This document shows, piece after piece, positions 1 to 9,909 of a stretch of 64,000 nt of DNA (position 1 is its first letter; each line of letters starts with the position of its first letter). The position numbers and the translations under genes were made by a program. The notes below the pieces were generated by a model. That model was not told the DNA's origin. It made no database searches and saw only the letters and a program-made list of their open reading frames with translations. Source of the DNA: Nitrosomonas sp. (GTDB taxonomy: Bacteria; Pseudomonadota; Gammaproteobacteria; Burkholderiales; Nitrosomonadaceae); contig NZ_JALHQJ010000002.1 of assembly GCF_022842015.1 (NCBI RefSeq), forward strand, positions 21,558 to 85,557, in the 5' to 3' direction.

Positions 1-971
1 TGAATCTGGTGCATGTCAATGTTTTCAAGCTCATTATCAAGCTCGGAGTGTATGCTGAAGTAGTCGGATCACTGGGTATTGCGGTGCTGTTATTCTTGTT
101 TTTCCGCCAGCACTCTTTCATGGAATTGTTTCAGCATTTAGGTACCGGTACTGCACCCAGTAGTATCGCTGCTTTTCTCGCGGCACTTGCTATCGCCGGT
201 TGGGCATTCATTGGTTTTGATGCTTGCTCGACTACCGCAGAAGAAACGCATCAACCAGAGCGCGCGGTACCACGGGCGATATTTTTTTCGCTATGCGCAG
301 TCGGTACGGTGGTGATTTTCAATTCAGCCTCACTGGTATTAGCTTTTGATCATGATATTTTGATTAACAGCAGCGTGACTGCCGATCCGATTACGCCGTT
401 AATTGCCAGCCATTTCGGAACATGGATTGAAAAACCGTTTCTGGCGATTGTCATGATTGCATTTCTTGCTTGCGGGGCATCGGTAGTCAAATACACTTCA
501 CGCATTGTTTTCTCAATGGCACGTGAAGGCAATTTACCCAGCATGCTCAATCGAGTCACACCCGCCGATACACCGCGTAATGCCATTCTCTTCACTGTCC
601 TGATGGCAAGTTGCGGGTTAATTTTTGGACTTAACGACGATGCGGTAGCTACCATTATCGCATTTGGTACCGGCGGTCTTTACGCCATGTTCGCATTCAC
701 CACCGGAATCGCGTTGTTTGCCAGATTAACCGGCCGCTGGAATCCGGATTTGGGGCAACTAAAGCTGGGAAAATGGGGATTAGTCATTAATAGTCTGGCA
801 TTTTCCTGGGCATTGTTCGAGCTCATCAATATTGCCTGGCCACGCCCTTATGCCATAGCAGCCGATGCGCCATGGTGGCAGCTATGGGCTACGCCACTGG
901 TGCTGGGCAGCATTCTGAGCGTTACGACAATTTATCTGTTTTTTAGTAAATTATTGAGGAGTCGACCATGA
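1..971 (+). CDS. APC-superfamily permease, 5' end outside window
   Basis: The open frame runs in from the left edge, so only the last 320 or so residues are seen. They contain several hydrophobic membrane segments and the APC-family signature after the central helices (GWAFIGFDACSTTAEET, then PERAVPRAI), typical of amino-acid/polyamine/cation permeases of the inner membrane. The stop codon overlaps the start of the next gene (ATGA at 968-971), so it is part of the same operon as the DUF1989 proteins and the carboxylase. From this context I infer that it imports the operon's substrate, guanidine or urea; the family alone does not fix the substrate. The GTG at base 9 is an internal codon, not a likely start. 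Confidence 0.85.
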   Translation, partial: NLVHVNVFKLIIKLGVYAEVVGSLGIAVLLFLFFRQHSFMELFQHLGTGTAPSSIAAFLAALAIAGWAFIGFDACSTTAEETHQPERAVPRAIFFSLCAVGTVVIFNSASLVLAFDHDILINSSVTADPITPLIASHFGTWIEKPFLAIVMIAFLACGASVVKYTSRIVFSMAREGNLPSMLNRVTPADTPRNAILFTVLMASCGLIFGLNDDAVATIIAFGTGGLYAMFAFTTGIALFARLTGRWNPDLGQLKLGKWGLVINSLAFSWALFELINIAWPRPYAIAADAPWWQLWATPLVLGSILSVTTIYLFFSKLLRSRP

Positions 972-1690
972 ATCAGCCAATAATCATCTGGAAACCAACC
1001 ATCCCGGGCGGGTGCCACTGGTCGGGTATTATCCGTCGCGGAACTACACTGCGTTTAATCGATGTCGATGGAGGCGCGAATGCAGCGGTATTGTTTTTTA
1101 ATCAGGAAGAAAAGCTTGAGCGCTACAACATGGCAGACACCCTGAAATCGCAGCACACTTTTCACTTAACCAAGGGCCATGCCTGTCACTCAGACATGGG
1201 ACGCATTTTCTGTTGCATCACGGCGGACACCTGCGGCTGGCACGATACTGTGTGCGGCTTAAGTGATACCAGTCTGATCCAACAAAAATATGGTACCGCG
1301 CGTTTTCAGGAACATCGCAATCAAATGTTTCGCAGTGGTCTGGATGGTCTATTGATCGAACTGGGCAAGTGGGATTTGGGTATGCGCGACATCGTAGCCA
1401 ACATCAATTTTTTCAGTAAAGTCACAGCCGATACTTCGGGTGAATTGGCTTATCAGTTTGATCATAGTAAGGCGGGTGATTATGTCGATTTGAGTTTTGT
1501 AATGAATACGCTTGTTGTACTATCCACGGCACCGCACCCGCTGGATCCCAAGAAGCCGTATCAACCAGGCGCAGTCAATTTGGAGCTGTTTAATACACCG
1601 CCGCAGGTCATCAAAGAATGCCTGCATATCAGTGAAAATATCCGTGCGTTACAGAACGTGCAAAACTTTTATTGTGAAGGTGCGAAATGA
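968..1690 (+). CDS. DUF1989 protein, urea carboxylase-associated protein 1 / carboxyguanidine deiminase subunit
   Basis: This 240-residue protein belongs to DUF1989, long annotated as urea amidolyase-associated protein 1 (UAAP1). Family work has reassigned the UAAP1/UAAP2 pair as the two subunits of carboxyguanidine deiminase (CgdA/CgdB), which turns carboxyguanidine into allophanate plus ammonia. Visible are the Cys/His-rich core motif [14 protein letters not shown] and a conserved upstream [10 protein letters not shown]. It overlaps the permease stop upstream (ATGA) and its own stop overlaps the next start (ATGA at 1687-1690), which suggests translational coupling and a 1:1 complex with its neighbour. 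Paired DUF1989 genes next to this carboxylase favour guanidine over urea as the true substrate. Which of the two subunits is CgdA I cannot tell. Confidence 0.85.
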   Translation: MNQPIIIWKPTIPGGCHWSGIIRRGTTLRLIDVDGGANAAVLFFNQEEKLERYNMADTLKSQHTFHLTKGHACHSDMGRIFCCITADTCGWHDTVCGLSDTSLIQQKYGTARFQEHRNQMFRSGLDGLLIELGKWDLGMRDIVANINFFSKVTADTSGELAYQFDHSKAGDYVDLSFVMNTLVVLSTAPHPLDPKKPYQPGAVNLELFNTPPQVIKECLHISENIRALQNVQNFYCEGAK

Positions 1691-2346
1691 ATACTTCTTA
1701 TCTGCATACCAGCCTACTCGATCCCAAACATGCCGTGATCGATGAAATTTGTGCCGCCGGAGAATCTTGGGTAAAACAGGTCAAACAGGGGCAAACCTTT
1801 CGCATTGTCGATCTGGAAGGCAACCAAGCGGTCGATACTCTGTTCTATAACGCTCATAACGCACAAGAACGTTATAGCGCAACCGACACCATTAGCCGGC
1901 AAAATAAAGTGTATTTGTCGACTGGCAGCAAACTTTATTCCAATCTTGGTCATGTCATGCTCAGCGTCATCGCGGATACTTGTGGGCAGCATGATACGTT
2001 GGGCGGTGCCTGCTCGGCGGAGAGTAATACCGTGCGTTATGGGTTGGAGAAACTTCCTATGCACAGTTGCCGCGACAATTTTCTGCACGCATTGGCGCAC
2101 GATCCGTTGTGCCAGCAACTGGGCATGAGCAAGCGAGATTTGCCCAGCAACATCAATTTCTTCATGAACGTCCCTGTCACGGAAGCCGGTGGCTTGGAAT
2201 TTGCCGATGGCGTATCTGCACCAGGCAAATATGTCGAAATGCGTGCGGAAATGGATGTCGTCGTACTGATTTCCAACTGCCCTCAGCTCAACAATCCGTG
2301 TAACGCGTATAACCCGACGCCGATCCAGTTGTTGATTTGGGATTGA
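1687..2346 (+). CDS. DUF1989 protein, urea carboxylase-associated protein 2 / carboxyguanidine deiminase subunit
   Basis: A 219-residue DUF1989 paralogue of the preceding protein (UAAP2). It carries the matching core motif [14 protein letters not shown], and a second shared block, [11 protein letters not shown], corresponds to [16 protein letters not shown] sequence in its neighbour. With that partner it is expected to form the cytoplasmic carboxyguanidine deiminase. The start codon overlaps the upstream stop, and the carboxylase start lies only 4 bases after its stop, so all three genes are almost certainly one transcript. The function comes from family knowledge, not from recognition of catalytic residues. 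Confidence 0.85.
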   Translation: MNTSYLHTSLLDPKHAVIDEICAAGESWVKQVKQGQTFRIVDLEGNQAVDTLFYNAHNAQERYSATDTISRQNKVYLSTGSKLYSNLGHVMLSVIADTCGQHDTLGGACSAESNTVRYGLEKLPMHSCRDNFLHALAHDPLCQQLGMSKRDLPSNINFFMNVPVTEAGGLEFADGVSAPGKYVEMRAEMDVVVLISNCPQLNNPCNAYNPTPIQLLIWD

Positions 2347-2350
2347 TTGC

Positions 2351-5300
2351 ATGTTTAGCAAAGTACTCATCGCCAACCGTGGTGCCATTGCGTGCCGTAT
2401 TATCCGCACCCTACGCCGCATGCAAATAACCAGCGTAGCTGTTTATACCGAAGCCGATGCGTTATCGCGTCATGTTAGCGAAGCAGATGAAGCGTACTGT
2501 ATTGGAGAAGGAGTTGCAGCGGAAAGCTACTTGCGCCAGGATAAAATTCTTACAGTTGCGAAACAATCCGGCGCTCAGGCAATTCATCCAGGCTACGGAT
2601 TCTTAAGCGAAAATTCTGATTTTGCGGCGCAATGTGCAGCGCAGGACATTTGTTTTATTGGCCCCACGCCACAGCAAATGCGTGCTTTTGGTCTGAAGCA
2701 CACGGCACGGGCTTTGGCGATGGAAAATCAGGTACCGTTGCTACCCGGAACCGGCTTGCTGGAAAATCTGGAAGTCGCTTGCCATCAGGCCAAGCATATT
2801 GGTTATCCCGTTATGCTGAAAAGTACTGCCGGAGGTGGCGGTATCGGCATGCGCTTGTGTTGGAATCAGGATGAATTGATTGGCGCCTACGAATCCGTTA
2901 AATCCCTTGCACAAAACAATTTCAAGGATGCCGGTTTATTTTTGGAAAAATATGTCGACCAAGCACGCCATATTGAAGTGCAAATTTTTGGTGATGGTAA
3001 GGGTCAGGTTGTCGCATTGGGTGAGCGCGATTGTTCGATGCAACGGCGCAACCAAAAAGTCATCGAGGAAACGCCCGCTCCCAACCTTGCACCCAATCTG
3101 CGGCAGGCATTGCTGGATACGGCAGTACGTCTCGGAAAAGCCGTTAATTATCAATCTGCCGGCACAGTTGAATATATTTTTGATGCTGCCAATAGTCAGT
3201 TTTATTTTCTCGAAGTCAATACGCGCCTGCAAGTTGAGCATGGCATCACTGAAGAAGCTACCGGCTTTGATCTGGTGGAATGGATGGTGCGGCAGGCAGC
3301 TGGAGACTTGCCTTCACTCGATTCTTTCACGATCAGTCCTAGCGGTGCTTCCATTCAGGTACGGGTGTATGCCGAAAATCCGTCAAAAGACTTCCAACCT
3401 TCCAGCGGCACACTGACTGGAGTGGAATTTTCTGCTGCTGCGCGTGTTGAAACCTGGATCGAACGCGGCATTGAAGTATCGGCGTTTTATGACCCGATGC
3501 TGGCGAAAATTATCGTCCATGCGCCGGAGCGGCAAGCCGCCATTGCCAAGCTGCTGACTGCATTGGAGAACACATCGTTGCAAGGGATTGAAACCAATCT
3601 CGCTTATCTCGAGCAAATACTGCATAGCACGGTGTTCCGTAACGGACAATCAAACACACAGTTTCTCAACGGATTCCATTTTCAGCCACACAGCATCGAC
3701 GTTCTGAATCCCGGTGTGCAGACTATGATTCAAGATTATCCGGGACGTATCGGTTACTGGAATGTTGGTGTTCCGCCTTCCGGGCCGATGGATAGTCTGG
3801 CTTTTCGTATTGCCAACCGGCTGGTTAATAATTCCGATGATAGCGCCGGGCTGGAAATTACAATTGCGGGTCCGATACTGCGCTTTAATTGCGATAGCAT
3901 CATCGCAATTTGCGGCGCACCGATTGATGTGCTGCTGGATAGCGAGCCGCTGTCGCAATGGCAATCGCATTTTGTCAAAGCAGGTTCACTGTTGCAATTT
4001 GGCAAAATCAAACAGGGCGGCAGCCGGGCTTATCTCGCCGTGCATGGCGGCTTTCAGGTGCCGGATTACCTGGGCAGTAAATCCACTTTCACGCTTGGAC
4101 AGTTTGGCGGACACGCCGGACGTGTATTGCGTGCCGGCGATGTGTTGCATATTCCTCTGCTTCCATCTCCTCACCCTTCCGTTTCACAGCGCTTGCCACA
4201 CGAATTGATTCCACAATATTCCAACCGCTGGGAAATTGCAGTGTTGTATGGTCCGCATGGCACGCCTGATTTTTTCACTCCAGCAGATATCGATCATTTT
4301 TTTGCTGCGGAATGGAAGGTACACCACAACTCCAGCCGCACCGGCGTACGTCTGATCGGCCCTAAACCACAATGGGCGCGTAGCGACGGCGGGGAGGCTG
4401 GTCTGCATCCTTCCAATATTCACGATAATGCTTACGCTATTGGCGCCGTGGATTTTACCGGAGATATGCCGATCATATTGGGTCCTGATGGCCCCAGCCT
4501 AGGCGGCTTCGTTTGCCCAGTCACCATTATTCAAGCAGAACTATGGAAAACCGGGCAACTCAAACCCGGCGACAGTATCCGCTTCTACCCCGTATCAATA
4601 GAACAGGCGATTGCACTGGAACAACAGCAAAATCGATTAATTCAGGATTTTCAGGTAGATAACCAACAACCGGTTCATTCCATTGCCGGGAAACTGGAAA
4701 GCCCGATTTTACATTGTATCCCCGAAAGTAAAGAACAGATACAAGTGGTTTATCGCCAATCCGGTGACAAATATCTGTTGATCGAATACGGTCCGCCAGT
4801 ACTTGATCTGAATTTGCGCTTTCGTGCTCATGCCTTAATGACTTGGTTACAGCAGCGTATCGACGACGGGCTTCGCGGCATACTGGATTTGACCCCTGGT
4901 ATCCGCTCCTTGCAAATCCATTTTGAATCCCGGCAGTTGCCGCGCGAGGCATTATTGGAATTGCTGATTAAGGCCGAAAAGCAACTACCTGCGATTGATG
5001 ACATGGAAGTGCCGTCCCGCATCGTTCATCTTCCTTTATCCTGGGATGATGCCGCGACACAACTGGCTATTGAGAAATACATGCAGTCGGTACGCAGTGA
5101 CGCACCTTGGTGTCCGAGCAACATTGAATTTATCCGCCGTATTAACGGATTGGACAGCATTGAGGATGTTCAACATATCGTTTTCTCAGCCTGTTATTTG
5201 GTAATGGGATTGGGAGATGTTTATTTGGGCGCGCCTGTGGCTACCCCACTAGATCCTCGCCATCGTTTAGTAACTACCAAATACAATCCGGCCCGTACTT

Positions 5301-5974
5301 GGACGCCTGAAAATGCGGTTGGTATAGGCGGCGCTTATTTGTGCGTGTATGGCATGGAAGGTCCCGGTGGCTATCAATTCGTCGGACGTACGATACCGAT
5401 GTGGAATCGCTACCGTCAAACAGAGGATTTCACAGATGGCAAACCCTGGCTACTACGTTTTTTTGATCAGATCCAATTCTATCCGGTCAGTGCAAATGAA
5501 TTGCTCAAGTTACGTAAGGATTTTATTAGTGGACAGCTGAAACTACGCACTGAAGCAACAGTTTTGAACCTGAAACAATACAATACCTTCCTGCGCCAGC
5601 AGGCTGCCAGCATTAATACCTTTAAGACTATGCAACAAGCGGCATTTGAAGCCGAGCGGCGAGACTGGGAAGCGAGCAATCTGTCCCACTACGCCAACGA
5701 AGATATGTTGGATGAAGCGGACGCACAAGGTGAACTGGATTTGCCGGAGGATGCGCAAGCGATCAGTGCGCAAGTAACGGGCACAATATGGAAACTATTG
5801 GTTAAAGAGGGTGAGCGTATTGAGGCAGGCAAGCCCGCAATCATAATTGAGTCGATGAAAATGGAATTTGCAGTAGATTCACCGGTTACCGGCACGATAC
5901 GGCAGTTGTTTTGCAAACAAGGAGGATACGTATCAGCCGGACAGGTGCTGTTCGTCATTCAGGAAGAAAAGTGA
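2351..5974 (+). CDS. Biotin-dependent guanidine/urea carboxylase
   Basis: A 1207-residue single-chain carboxylase. From the N-terminus: biotin carboxylase/ATP-grasp (about 1-450; Gly-rich loop STAGGGGIGMRL near 160), an AHS2/KipA-like carboxyltransferase half (about 455-760; begins LNPGVQTMIQDYPGR), an AHS1/KipI-like half (about 800-1060; IEFIRRINGL, YNPARTWTP, GIGG) and a biotinyl domain with the acceptor Lys1170 in ESMKME. It carboxylates urea to allophanate or guanidine to carboxyguanidine using ATP and bicarbonate. The family is annotated as urea carboxylase, but members linked to paired DUF1989 genes and a separate allophanate hydrolase have been shown to be guanidine carboxylases. Context therefore favours guanidine here. 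The substrate-deciding residue cannot be checked without an alignment. Its TGA overlaps the ATG of the hydrolase gene. Confidence 0.9.
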   Translation: MFSKVLIANRGAIACRIIRTLRRMQITSVAVYTEADALSRHVSEADEAYCIGEGVAAESYLRQDKILTVAKQSGAQAIHPGYGFLSENSDFAAQCAAQDICFIGPTPQQMRAFGLKHTARALAMENQVPLLPGTGLLENLEVACHQAKHIGYPVMLKSTAGGGGIGMRLCWNQDELIGAYESVKSLAQNNFKDAGLFLEKYVDQARHIEVQIFGDGKGQVVALGERDCSMQRRNQKVIEETPAPNLAPNLRQALLDTAVRLGKAVNYQSAGTVEYIFDAANSQFYFLEVNTRLQVEHGITEEATGFDLVEWMVRQAAGDLPSLDSFTISPSGASIQVRVYAENPSKDFQPSSGTLTGVEFSAAARVETWIERGIEVSAFYDPMLAKIIVHAPERQAAIAKLLTALENTSLQGIETNLAYLEQILHSTVFRNGQSNTQFLNGFHFQPHSIDVLNPGVQTMIQDYPGRIGYWNVGVPPSGPMDSLAFRIANRLVNNSDDSAGLEITIAGPILRFNCDSIIAICGAPIDVLLDSEPLSQWQSHFVKAGSLLQFGKIKQGGSRAYLAVHGGFQVPDYLGSKSTFTLGQFGGHAGRVLRAGDVLHIPLLPSPHPSVSQRLPHELIPQYSNRWEIAVLYGPHGTPDFFTPADIDHFFAAEWKVHHNSSRTGVRLIGPKPQWARSDGGEAGLHPSNIHDNAYAIGAVDFTGDMPIILGPDGPSLGGFVCPVTIIQAELWKTGQLKPGDSIRFYPVSIEQAIALEQQQNRLIQDFQVDNQQPVHSIAGKLESPILHCIPESKEQIQVVYRQSGDKYLLIEYGPPVLDLNLRFRAHALMTWLQQRIDDGLRGILDLTPGIRSLQIHFESRQLPREALLELLIKAEKQLPAIDDMEVPSRIVHLPLSWDDAATQLAIEKYMQSVRSDAPWCPSNIEFIRRINGLDSIEDVQHIVFSACYLVMGLGDVYLGAPVATPLDPRHRLVTTKYNPARTWTPENAVGIGGAYLCVYGMEGPGGYQFVGRTIPMWNRYRQTEDFTDGKPWLLRFFDQIQFYPVSANELLKLRKDFISGQLKLRTEATVLNLKQYNTFLRQQAASINTFKTMQQAAFEAERRDWEASNLSHYANEDMLDEADAQGELDLPEDAQAISAQVTGTIWKLLVKEGERIEAGKPAIIIESMKMEFAVDSPVTGTIRQLFCKQGGYVSAGQVLFVIQEEK

Positions 5975-7806
5975 TGACAAAAAAACTTCTCCCGCTTGGC
6001 GACATCGCATCTTTGCTGCAGTGTTATGCGAACGGCAGACTATCACCGACTCAGTTGGTAGAAGCAATTCACATCGAGATTCAGAGTGATCCCGATCACG
6101 CTTGGATTTCCACGCTCTCACTGGAATCATTGCGAGGCTATGCCCGCACAGTGGAGACTAAAGGTATGGCGGCGCTCCCACTATATGGCATACCTTTCGC
6201 CATCAAAGATAATATAGATTTGGCGGAGTTATCAACCACGGCAGCTTGTCCGGCCTTTGCCTACACACCTTCGCATAGCGCAACTGTGGTGCAAAGATTG
6301 ATAAATGCAGGTGCAATTCCCATCGGCAAAACCAATCTCGACCAATTCGCTACTGGACTCAATGGTACACGATCTCCCTATGGCGCTTGCCGCAATGCAT
6401 TCAATCCCACTTATATTTCTGGCGGCTCAAGTTCAGGTTCAGCTGTCGCCGTAGCCAAGGGGCAGGTATGTTTCAGCCTCGGCACCGATACTGCAGGCTC
6501 AGGCAGAGTTCCTGCCGCTTTTAATAACCTGGTCGGATATAAACCCACTCGAGGCTGGATTTCGACACATGGCGTAGTCCCCGCCTGCCGTTCTCTTGAT
6601 ACAGTGTCCATCTTCGCCTTCACTGCTGCTGATGTAGCGCGCATCCTGGCAATATCAGCCGGCTATGACGCAGCAGATATCTATTCTAGAGAAAGAAAAA
6701 AGCATGGTTTCAATTTTGGTGCTGCTCCCCATTTTCGCTTTGGCTTTCCGCGCAAACAACAATTGAAATTTTTCGATAATCATCATAACGAACAGTTGTT
6801 TAATAAAATAATCACTCGCATGCAAGCGCTAGGTGGAGAAGCTGCCGAGATTGATTTTGAACCCTTTCTTGAGGCCGCTAAGCTTCTTTACGAAGGTCCT
6901 TGGGTAGCTGAACGTTATGCAGCGATTCAGTCATTCTTCGAGTCGCATGGGGATCAAATTATTGCACCGGTGCGTGAAATCATCGCAAGCGCTAAACAAC
7001 GCTCGGCTGCCGATGCCTTCAATGGGATTTATCAATTACGCCACTTTAAACAACATGCAGATCAGATTTGGGCCAGCGTTGATTGTCTGTTAACCCCCAC
7101 TGCTGGAACGATCTACCCCATTCAAGCCATACTGCAAGATCCAATCCGTCTTAATGCCAATCTGGGTTATTATACCAATTTCATGAATTTGCTCGACTAT
7201 GCAGCAGTCGCTGTTCCTGCTGGCTTTCAAACTAATGGACTGCCCTTTGGCATCACGCTGGCAGCTCCGGCCCACCAAGATGAGCCATTGCTGCATCTTG
7301 CCAACCGATTGCAGCAAGTTCAATCACTACCTCTGGGCGCAACCGGTATTACATTACTTCAGGACACGTATTTTCCTGCTACATCTCAATCGGGACAAGT
7401 GCGGATAGTTGTTTGTGGCGCACATTTATCCGGCTTGCCTTTGAATGAGCAATTAACCAGCCGTCGAGGCCGGTTAGTGACAAGCACCACTACTTCATCC
7501 GACTACAGACTCTACGCATTACCAGGCAATCCTCCACAACGTCCTGGCTTGGTTCGGGTTAACAAAAATGAACAGGGCGTTGCGATTGAAGTGGAAGTTT
7601 GGGAGCTACCAGTACGTGAATTAGGAGATTTTGTAGCCAATATTCCAGCGCCGCTAGGAATCGGCACAATTATGTTGGCAAATGGTGAGGCGCTGCTAGG
7701 CTTTATTTGCGAGCGTTACGCCGTCGAGAATACAATAGATATCAGTCAATTTGGGGGATGGCGTAACTACCTGCAACAACTAAATATCACCATAATAAAA
7801 CCCTAA
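5974..7806 (+). CDS. atzF: Allophanate hydrolase
   Basis: A 610-residue amidase-signature enzyme that hydrolyses allophanate to CO2 and ammonia, the last step of guanidine/urea breakdown by this operon. The Ser-cisSer-Lys machinery is visible: Lys78 in FAIKDN, the serine cluster GGSSSGSA at 150-157, and the nucleophile Ser176 in GTDTAGSGRVPA. Residues from about 460 to the end form the extra C-terminal domain typical of AtzF/DUR1-type hydrolases, which handles the decarboxylation step. I chose ATG 5974 because it overlaps the carboxylase stop by one base; the frame stays open further upstream inside that gene, but without a reason to start there. In fungi this domain is fused to the carboxylase; here it is separate. 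Its 3' end overlaps the convergent acyltransferase gene by 4 bases. Confidence 0.92.
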   Translation: MTKKLLPLGDIASLLQCYANGRLSPTQLVEAIHIEIQSDPDHAWISTLSLESLRGYARTVETKGMAALPLYGIPFAIKDNIDLAELSTTAACPAFAYTPSHSATVVQRLINAGAIPIGKTNLDQFATGLNGTRSPYGACRNAFNPTYISGGSSSGSAVAVAKGQVCFSLGTDTAGSGRVPAAFNNLVGYKPTRGWISTHGVVPACRSLDTVSIFAFTAADVARILAISAGYDAADIYSRERKKHGFNFGAAPHFRFGFPRKQQLKFFDNHHNEQLFNKIITRMQALGGEAAEIDFEPFLEAAKLLYEGPWVAERYAAIQSFFESHGDQIIAPVREIIASAKQRSAADAFNGIYQLRHFKQHADQIWASVDCLLTPTAGTIYPIQAILQDPIRLNANLGYYTNFMNLLDYAAVAVPAGFQTNGLPFGITLAAPAHQDEPLLHLANRLQQVQSLPLGATGITLLQDTYFPATSQSGQVRIVVCGAHLSGLPLNEQLTSRRGRLVTSTTTSSDYRLYALPGNPPQRPGLVRVNKNEQGVAIEVEVWELPVRELGDFVANIPAPLGIGTIMLANGEALLGFICERYAVENTIDISQFGGWRNYLQQLNITIIKP

Positions 7807-8945
7807 ATTAACTTGATCGATTTAAGAATTGCGCAGATTTTAGAGCGCATTGGATCACTTTTTCCCTGCTGAATCCAGCTTTTCTCAATCAAGTGGTAGG
7901 TAACAGATGCGAGTATCACGGTACATGCTAAGGTTGCGAGAAGAAAGACCAAGCCGGCATTGATATTTAAATTCTTTAGACTCAAGATGATGGGCAGGTG
8001 CCATAGATAAATGCCATAACTAATTTTTCCCAAATAATCGATAATTCCGGAAAACCACCCAAGCGCCGTATTCGGCAGTGCAATCAGGAAGATTATTATC
8101 GCTGCGGCGCTTAAGCCAGTCAGAACTCTGAAAAAGCCCACATAATACACAGAGCCCCAGTAGTTAGGCGTCACCCACAAAAGCTTGATCATGATAAAGC
8201 CTGCGCTGATAGCAATCAGCGCTTTGATTCCTAAGTGAGCCAAATCATTGCGATTGCCTTTAACCAGAACCCATTTGCATGCGGCAATGCCAAATCCGAA
8301 TACATCCAGTGAGCCGGGTAATTGAGCAGTTGCAAACCATAGCTTATGCGCACCTGCTGAGTGCAGCACGTAAAATGCCGCTATCTTCCACATGCAGGCG
8401 ATTGCGCTAAACACCAACAGAATTTTCAGTGGCGAAGCACGTTTGATCCATTCCCAGAAAATAAGAATGAGGAGATAAAACTGCATTTCCACAGCGATGG
8501 TCCAATTTACGCCATTGATTGCGCCTTGAGTACTAGGAAAAAAATTATGAAAGAATAAAAGGTGTGAAATGAATTGAAAGAAAATGTTAGATAGAGGCGT
8601 AAATAGGATTTGTGGCTGAATGAGGAAAACAAAAATAATGCAGGTAAAGAAATATAGGGGGGCGATTCTAAAAAAGCGATGGGAGGCATAGACCGATTTC
8701 CATGCAGATCCATAAGATTTCTCCAGTGAGAATGCACTAAAATAAATGACAAATCCACTGATCACAAAAAATAAATCAACACCTAACCACCCGGTTCGCC
8801 ACCATAAGTTGAGTCCTGTCACGGGAAAAGACGACCAGCTCGTATGTTCAATTACGTGATAAACGACAACACTGATCGCTGCAAATGCGCGCAACTTATC
8901 CAGATTTGAAAAACGAATATTAGAGTCCACACGCAAGTTGCTCAT
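7803..8945 (-). CDS. Acyltransferase family 3 membrane protein
   Basis: A 380-residue polytopic inner-membrane protein of the acyltransferase 3 (OafA/NodX-like) family, which O-acylates sugars in surface polysaccharides, lipopolysaccharide or exported glycans. The N-terminus shows the family start LDKLRAFAAISVVVYHV with the conserved His, followed by GWLGVDLFFVISGF, and about ten hydrophobic segments. It converges on the allophanate hydrolase gene with a 4-base overlap, so it is not part of that operon. The polysaccharide genes starting at 11.2 kb offer a plausible substrate. The acyl group and acceptor sugar cannot be read from the sequence. Confidence 0.85.
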   Translation of the reverse strand: MSNLRVDSNIRFSNLDKLRAFAAISVVVYHVIEHTSWSSFPVTGLNLWWRTGWLGVDLFFVISGFVIYFSAFSLEKSYGSAWKSVYASHRFFRIAPLYFFTCIIFVFLIQPQILFTPLSNIFFQFISHLLFFHNFFPSTQGAINGVNWTIAVEMQFYLLILIFWEWIKRASPLKILLVFSAIACMWKIAAFYVLHSAGAHKLWFATAQLPGSLDVFGFGIAACKWVLVKGNRNDLAHLGIKALIAISAGFIMIKLLWVTPNYWGSVYYVGFFRVLTGLSAAAIIIFLIALPNTALGWFSGIIDYLGKISYGIYLWHLPIILSLKNLNINAGLVFLLATLACTVILASVTYHLIEKSWIQQGKSDPMRSKICAILKSIKLI

Positions 8946-9023
8946 AAAATCATCTTTTTATGTGCTCGGGAATTCTCGGTTTATGTTTGCCGGTTGACTA
9001 ACATACCGGAAACAAGTCTAAAA

Positions 9024-9569
9024 TCAGAAACAATGATCAATTTTTTCCACTTTATATAAGCGCTGGGATAGTGACGCATTTTGATGTGGAGTATATGCAG
9101 TCGGTGGATAATCACTCAGTAGATCTTGATTGCTATGGATTTCGATTTCGGATTGGGTGTGCTGCGGATTGCTGACATCTTTGATGGTCATGATCCAGTT
9201 TCCATTGCCATGGGTAATCGTTTCGTTGATTCTCCCAGAATACCTTGGGTCGTGAATTTCTGTGATGTAATATGTTTTCGCAGCTTCGTCGTGCATTTGC
9301 GGGTATCCGTGGACTTGCAGCGATTCATGATAGATGAAATATGTCGTGATATCACGCCAGGTATGACGATGCCATTTCGGCAAATGAAAGCCATCATCGC
9401 TTTTTAAGCATTCCGCAATTTCTATATAATTTTTACCGCTGCTGTGGCTATAAATAACCTTCTGGCTTAGTAATGCTTCTCGTGCAGGTGCTGTCATGCA
9501 AGCGGGCAACAGGAGCCCGCATAGCCCGCATAGCAGAAATGTGATCAGTCTATTCTGGGAGGAGTGCAT
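9024..9569 (-). CDS. Hypothetical lipoprotein
   Basis: A 181-residue protein with a lipoprotein signal: a hydrophobic stretch followed by the lipobox LPAC, with Cys24 as the lipidated residue. The mature part is hydrophilic, rich in His and Tyr, and without a domain I recognise. It lies 78 bases upstream of the acyltransferase start in the minus-strand direction, on the same strand, so both could share a transcript, but the spacing leaves room for a separate promoter. It is probably anchored in the outer membrane, facing the periplasm. Function is unknown. Confidence 0.7.
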   Translation of the reverse strand: MHSSQNRLITFLLCGLCGLLLPACMTAPAREALLSQKVIYSHSSGKNYIEIAECLKSDDGFHLPKWHRHTWRDITTYFIYHESLQVHGYPQMHDEAAKTYYITEIHDPRYSGRINETITHGNGNWIMTIKDVSNPQHTQSEIEIHSNQDLLSDYPPTAYTPHQNASLSQRLYKVEKIDHCF

Positions 9570-9909
9570 ATCAAATTGAAAGTATTTTTATCCGGTTCCG
9601 CAGTTGTCGAGTTGCTGAGGATTCGCACTTGATGGAAAAGTCGAATGGTATCAGATACTCTTTTCTTTTGTATTGTACACTTGGGCGAGGGCCGAAATTT
9701 ATCAAAGGCCGGTTAGGCAATGCAGGAAGAGACTCGATATGCTCTGCAGGTAATAACACAATTTTTCAGATTGTTATGAAAAATTCTTGGGCTGTCCATA
9801 CGGATAATTTTTTGAGCATACCTTGGTTTATAGTAAACTCTCGTTTTACTAGTTACAATTAATATTTTTCAGAAATTAATCAGACTCTATTATTTACTTA
9901 GGATTGTTC
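9570..9909. other. Gene-free intergenic region
   Basis: A 340-base AT-rich stretch between the divergent lipoprotein and aminotransferase genes. Short open frames exist on both strands here, but none has a ribosome binding site or protein-like composition. It should hold promoters for both flanking genes; I see no convincing consensus pair. Confidence 0.5.

Noticed and set aside
350..655. Minus-strand frame inside the permease gene
   Set aside because: It lies wholly within a well-supported permease frame and has no family resemblance or ribosome binding site.
1714..2421. 235-codon minus-strand frame across the second DUF1989 gene
   Set aside because: Long only because it mirrors a real coding frame; composition is Arg/His-rich and shows no domain.
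9571..9862. Short frames on both strands before the aminotransferase gene
   Set aside because: No ribosome binding sites, no signal or domain, and they overlap one another.
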